Assembly: GCF_003131185.1 (NCBI RefSeq)
Contig: NZ_QFFU01000001.1
Span: 62,001-126,000, forward strand
Source: Pseudomonas ovata
Lineage (GTDB): Bacteria > Pseudomonadota > Gammaproteobacteria > Pseudomonadales > Pseudomonadaceae
Direction of reading: 5' to 3'
DNA length: 64,000 nucleotides
Positions 60,587 to 64,000 of this stretch are shown piece by piece (the first letter of the stretch is position 1; every line of letters starts with the position of its first letter). The translations under genes were made by a program, and so were the position numbers. The notes beneath the pieces are model-generated. The model saw only the letters and a program-made list of their open reading frames with translations, was not told where the DNA came from and did not search any database.

Positions 60587-63031
60587 ATGCCCGCACTGCC
60601 ACGCCACAGGTCGTTCCTGGCGTCATCGATTTCCCGTGCCACGCTGTGTCTGCAATTGACGCTCGGCACGACCATAGGCCTGAGCCTGCTGACTGCGCCC
60701 GTCGCCCTGGCCGAAAGCCAGCAGCAAAGCTACAGCATTGCCGCCGGTGACCTGGGCTCAGTGCTGACCCGCTTTGCCGGCCTGGCCGGGGTCAGCCTGT
60801 CGGTGGACCCGGCGCTGGTCAACGGCCGGCGCAGTGCGGGCCTGAACGGCACCTACAGCGTCGAAAGCGGCTTCAGCCAATTGCTGCAAGGCAGCGGCCT
60901 GCAACTGCAACCGGTCGCCAGCGGCAGCTACACCCTGATGCCGGCACCGGCCGCAGCCACGGCCGGCACGCTGGAGCTCAACGCCACCGACATCGTCAGC
61001 ACCAGCATCCTGTCGTTCAATGGCGACGGCGAGCGCTATGCCGGTGGCCAGGTGGCGCGGCGCGGTTCGCTGGGCCTGCTGGGCTCGCGCGACTTCATGG
61101 ACACCCCGCAAAGCATCACCACCTACACCAGCGAAGCAGCCAAGAACCAGCAGGCACGCACCCTGACCGACCTGGTGGCCAGCGACCCGTCGGTGCGTGC
61201 CACCAACCCGGCCGGCGGACGCTTCGAGCAGTTCACCATCCGTGGCTTCAGCCTGTTCAATACCGACGTGTCGTACAACGGCCTGTACGGCGTGCTGCCG
61301 ACCTACTCCATCGACATGGAAATGGCCGACCGCATCGACGTGTTCAAGGGCACCAACCAGTTGCTCAACGGCATCTCGCCGCGCGGCAGCGTCGGCGGCG
61401 GCATCAACGTGGTCGCCAAGCGCGCCACGGAAAAGCCGATCACCGAATTCACCGGCAGCCTGGCTTCCGACAGCCAGGTCGGCGGTGGCGTGGACATTGG
61501 CCGGCGCTTCGGCGACGAAGACCAGTACGGCATCCGTTTCAACGGCGTCAAGCAGTCGGGTGATACCGAATGGGACCACCAGAACGTCGACCGTGAAATG
61601 TCGGTGCTGGGCCTGGATTTCCGTGGCGAACGCCTGCGCGTTTCGGCCGACATCGGCCGCACCGAGCGCGACACCGACGCCCCGCAGGAGCGCATCCAGG
61701 TCGGCGCCAACGCCCGCGTGCCCAGTGCCGGTTCGATCAACAGGAACTACGCCCAGCACTGGAGCCAGGCCAGCACCAACGACACCTTCGGCGACCTCAA
61801 CGCCGAATACGACCTGAGCGACTCGTTCATGGTCTACGGTGCGGTCGGTGCCCGCGAAAGCAACCATGACTTCCTGCGCCACGCGGTCAGTGTCACCAAC
61901 GACGCCGGCGACTTCACCATTTCGCCGCGCTATTTCACCCGTGACGAAAGCGTGCGCACCGCCACCGTCGGGGCACGCAAGTGGTTCCACACCGGCCCCG
62001 TCAGCCATGAGCTGAACATCTCGGCCACGCACTTCTACATGGACTTCACCAATGGCGGCTCGCGCTACGCCACCGCTGGCGGCAATATCTACAACCCGAT
62101 CCAGCGCCCGGAACCCGGCACCCCGACCCGCCAGGACTCGAAGGACTACACCGAGAACCGCTTCGACAGCATCGGCATTGCCGACACCCTGGGCTTTTTC
62201 GATGACCGCCTGCTGCTGACCCTGGGCGGGCGTTTCCAGCGCGTGCAGGTCGAGGACTGGAGCGACGGCGTCAAGGGCCCCACCGCCTATGACGAGAAGA
62301 AGTTCTCGCCCTCTGGTGGCGTGGTGTACAAGGTCACCGACCAGTGGTCGCTGTACGCCAACTACATGGAAGGCCTGAGCCTGGGCAAAATCGCGCCCTC
62401 GACCTCCATCAACGAAAACCAGATCTTCGCGCCGTTCATCAGCCGCCAGGTCGAGCTGGGCACCAAGTACGACCTGGGCTCGGTGGCCTTCACCGCCAGC
62501 GTGTTCCGCATCAAGCAACCGGCCTACGAGACCAACGCCACTACCCGCGTGTTCGGCCCCAGCGGCAAGCGCGAGAACACCGGTGTCGAGCTGAGCGTCT
62601 TCGGTGAACCGGTCGAAGGCGTGCGCCTGCTGGGCGGCCTGATGTACATCGACAGCGAGTTGACCAACACCGCCGGCGGTATCTACGACGGCAACCGCGC
62701 CCCGGCCACACCCAAGTACAACGTCAACCTGGGCGCCGAATGGGACGTGCCGGGCGTGCAAGGCGTGACCCTGACCGCACGCGGCATCCATTCCAGCTCG
62801 CAGTACCTGGACCAGGCCAACAGCAAGTCGATCGACGGCTGGGAACGCTTCGACCTCGGCGCCCGCTATGCCTTCAAGGTCGAAGGCAAGGACATCACCC
62901 TGCGCGCCAATGTCGAGAACGTGCTGGACAAGGCCTACTGGGCCTCGGCTGGCGCCTCGGATGACAGCGAGCCGGGCCTGACCCTGTCGACGCCACGTAC
63001 CTACCTGCTCTCGGCTACCGTGGGTTTCTAG
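60587..63031 (+). CDS. TonB-dependent siderophore receptor with N-terminal signalling domain
   Basis: The product has 814 residues. A signal peptide (cleavage after VALA, residue 42) is followed by an STN domain (about 46-115, SYSIAAGDLGSVLTRFAGLA), which in FpvA/FecA-type receptors signals to an anti-sigma factor. Then come the plug (RDFMDTPQSITTYTSEA; FTIRGFSLFNTDVSYNGLYG) and a 22-strand barrel ending TYLLSATVGF with the final phenylalanine. The middle matches ferric hydroxamate/pyoverdine-type receptors (FhuE/FpvA). The usual sigma-70-like and FecR genes are not next to it in the window, and I see no Fur box upstream. Divergent from the aldo/keto reductase. Confidence 0.92.
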   Translation: MPALPRHRSFLASSISRATLCLQLTLGTTIGLSLLTAPVALAESQQQSYSIAAGDLGSVLTRFAGLAGVSLSVDPALVNGRRSAGLNGTYSVESGFSQLLQGSGLQLQPVASGSYTLMPAPAAATAGTLELNATDIVSTSILSFNGDGERYAGGQVARRGSLGLLGSRDFMDTPQSITTYTSEAAKNQQARTLTDLVASDPSVRATNPAGGRFEQFTIRGFSLFNTDVSYNGLYGVLPTYSIDMEMADRIDVFKGTNQLLNGISPRGSVGGGINVVAKRATEKPITEFTGSLASDSQVGGGVDIGRRFGDEDQYGIRFNGVKQSGDTEWDHQNVDREMSVLGLDFRGERLRVSADIGRTERDTDAPQERIQVGANARVPSAGSINRNYAQHWSQASTNDTFGDLNAEYDLSDSFMVYGAVGARESNHDFLRHAVSVTNDAGDFTISPRYFTRDESVRTATVGARKWFHTGPVSHELNISATHFYMDFTNGGSRYATAGGNIYNPIQRPEPGTPTRQDSKDYTENRFDSIGIADTLGFFDDRLLLTLGGRFQRVQVEDWSDGVKGPTAYDEKKFSPSGGVVYKVTDQWSLYANYMEGLSLGKIAPSTSINENQIFAPFISRQVELGTKYDLGSVAFTASVFRIKQPAYETNATTRVFGPSGKRENTGVELSVFGEPVEGVRLLGGLMYIDSELTNTAGGIYDGNRAPATPKYNVNLGAEWDVPGVQGVTLTARGIHSSSQYLDQANSKSIDGWERFDLGARYAFKVEGKDITLRANVENVLDKAYWASAGASDDSEPGLTLSTPRTYLLSATVGF

Positions 63032-63060
63032 AACCCCCCCCTCACCAGGGCGGGGTGTTT
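63032..63060 (+). terminator. Probable terminator after the receptor gene
   Basis: ACCCCCCCCTC and GGGCGGGGT pair around a short loop right after the stop, followed by TGTTTCT. The convergent MFS gene ends three bases on, so it may act on both strands. Confidence 0.55.
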
Positions 63061-63061
63061 C

Positions 63062-64000
63062 TCAATGCCCCGCCGCCTGATTCAACAAGTGCCGGATCTT
63101 CACCGGCACGCCTTCTTCCTGGAACCTTCGTGCGGCCACTTCCAGCTTCTGGTCGGCGCGGGTCACGCGGTCGTGATGGCGCAGGTGCTCGACCCAGGAT
63201 TCCTCGAAAAAGTACTCCTGCCACAGCCGGGGGTCCTGCGCGTCCTGCATCAAGCCCCATGAAAACGCACCATTACGCTTGCGCATGTGGCTGACCGCCT
63301 GCATGGCGTGGCTGAATTTCGCCGCGTGCTCCTGGGCAATCCGGTACTCCACGGTGATCATCACTGGCCCGCGCTCGGCTGGCAGCGCCTCGTCGAGTTG
63401 CGGCGCGGCCCAATGCTTCGATGGCTGCATCTCGTCCATCTCGCCGGTCGGCAGCGGGAAGTGCCAGCGCAGCAGGATGCCGACCAACAACACCACGCCG
63501 GCGCCCATGAAAGCCGCATTCATCGACACATGACTGGCCACCGCCCCCCACCCGGCCGCGCCGCCGGCTGAACAGCCGAAGAACACCAGAATGTACAGCG
63601 ACACCGCCCGCGCCCTGACCCATGAAGGCACCGTGGTCTGCACCGCCACTTGCAGGCTGCTCAACACCGCAATCCAGGCCACGCCACTGATCAGCATCAG
63701 CGGCGCCAGCGCCGCCATCGAACGCACCCACGCCAGGCCGAACAGCACCAGCGCATACACCACACTGGCCCCCACCACGATCAGGTCGGCGCTCAAGCGC
63801 GCCCGCAACCTGGGCAGCAGCACCGCGCCCACTACCGCACCGATGCCCACGCAGCCCAGCAGAATGCCGTAGTCCAGCGCCGTGCCGCCGATCTCGCGGC
63901 GCACCAGCAACGGCAGCAAGGCCATGCCCACCACCGCACCGACAAAGAACGCTGCCGTGCGCACCAGTACCGCCCGCAGCGACCGCGAACCGCGGGCATA
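63062..64000 (-). CDS. MFS_3 (EntS-like) exporter with C-terminal ferredoxin-like domain (partial)
   Basis: This is the 3' part of an exporter; the frame runs open to the window edge, so the start lies beyond it. The last six or so membrane helices (for example MALLPLLVRREIGGTALDYG and GILLGCVGIGAVVGAVLLPR) are typical of the second half of an MFS transporter of the MFS_3 group (PF05977). After the last helix about 100 soluble residues follow (VMITVEYRIAQEHAAKFSHA; SWVEHLRHHDRVTRADQKLE), a ferredoxin-like domain of the antibiotic-monooxygenase fold known from this group. Next to a siderophore-type receptor, a role in siderophore export is a reasonable inference. Confidence 0.85.
   Translation of the reverse strand, partial: YARGSRSLRAVLVRTAAFFVGAVVGMALLPLLVRREIGGTALDYGILLGCVGIGAVVGAVLLPRLRARLSADLIVVGASVVYALVLFGLAWVRSMAALAPLMLISGVAWIAVLSSLQVAVQTTVPSWVRARAVSLYILVFFGCSAGGAAGWGAVASHVSMNAAFMGAGVVLLVGILLRWHFPLPTGEMDEMQPSKHWAAPQLDEALPAERGPVMITVEYRIAQEHAAKFSHAMQAVSHMRKRNGAFSWGLMQDAQDPRLWQEYFFEESWVEHLRHHDRVTRADQKLEVAARRFQEEGVPVKIRHLLNQAAGH

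Noticed and set aside
60758..62791. A 677-codon open frame on the minus strand
   Set aside because: It lies opposite the receptor gene, which has signal peptide, plug and barrel; the antisense product is low-complexity and Val/Gly/Ala-rich.

Overview
This window is chromosomal DNA of a Pseudomonas, most likely of the P. putida/P. fluorescens lineage. The evidence is high GC content, RpsB-to-PyrG gene order, FabZ, Dxr and PlsB sequences of pseudomonad type, and REP-type palindromes built on TGTAGGAGCGCGC or GTGGGAGGC. Almost all of it is core chromosome. I see no IS element, integrase, CRISPR array, rRNA or tRNA.

Region 1 (1-21243, minus strand) is one long housekeeping block read leftwards: rpsB-tsf-pyrH-frr-uppS-cdsA-dxr-rseP-bamA-skp-lpxD-fabZ-lpxA-lpxB-rnhB-dnaE-accA-tilS-pyrG. 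It joins translation (S2, EF-Ts, RRF), UMP and CTP synthesis, undecaprenyl and isoprenoid precursors, CDP-diacylglycerol, outer-membrane assembly (BamA, Skp, RseP), lipid A and fatty-acid synthesis, DNA replication (DnaE, RnhB), acetyl-CoA carboxylase and tRNA-Ile lysidinylation. Many start and stop codons overlap.

Region 2 (21244-38518, mostly plus) carries map, glnD and dapC, an accessory pair (a metzincin protease without a signal peptide and a small basic SAP/Rho-N-like protein), an ArsC-like reductase, dapD, the sulfur carrier pair csdA-csdE facing tcdA (cyclic t6A in tRNA), dapE, an RlmA-type rRNA methyltransferase, a hypothetical gene, plsB, a YbaY-type lipoprotein and a DUF4197 protein. 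Three of the lysine/DAP genes (dapC, dapD, dapE) lie here.

Region 3 (38519-48735) has an RND efflux pair (inner-membrane pump and lipoprotein adaptor) divergent from its TetR repressor with a twin operator between them, a REP-flanked array of 32-bp tandem repeats, rsmJ, a hypothetical gene with an internal duplication, an extensin-like protein, a DUF72 protein with a small overlapping upstream gene, tsaB and adk.

Region 4 (48736-64000) has ppc, a small hypothetical gene, two DUF4398 lipoproteins (the second with an OmpA domain), a BCCT (BetT-like) transporter, a cysteine-rich lipoprotein and the most unusual locus of the window: a two-gene operon encoding a four-helix membrane protein and an 812-residue fusion of an alpha/beta hydrolase to a pyruvate-phosphate-dikinase-like ATP-grasp and phosphohistidine swivel domain. 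It ends with an aldo/keto reductase, a TonB-dependent siderophore-type receptor with a signalling domain, and the 3' part of an MFS_3 exporter carrying an extra C-terminal ferredoxin-like domain.
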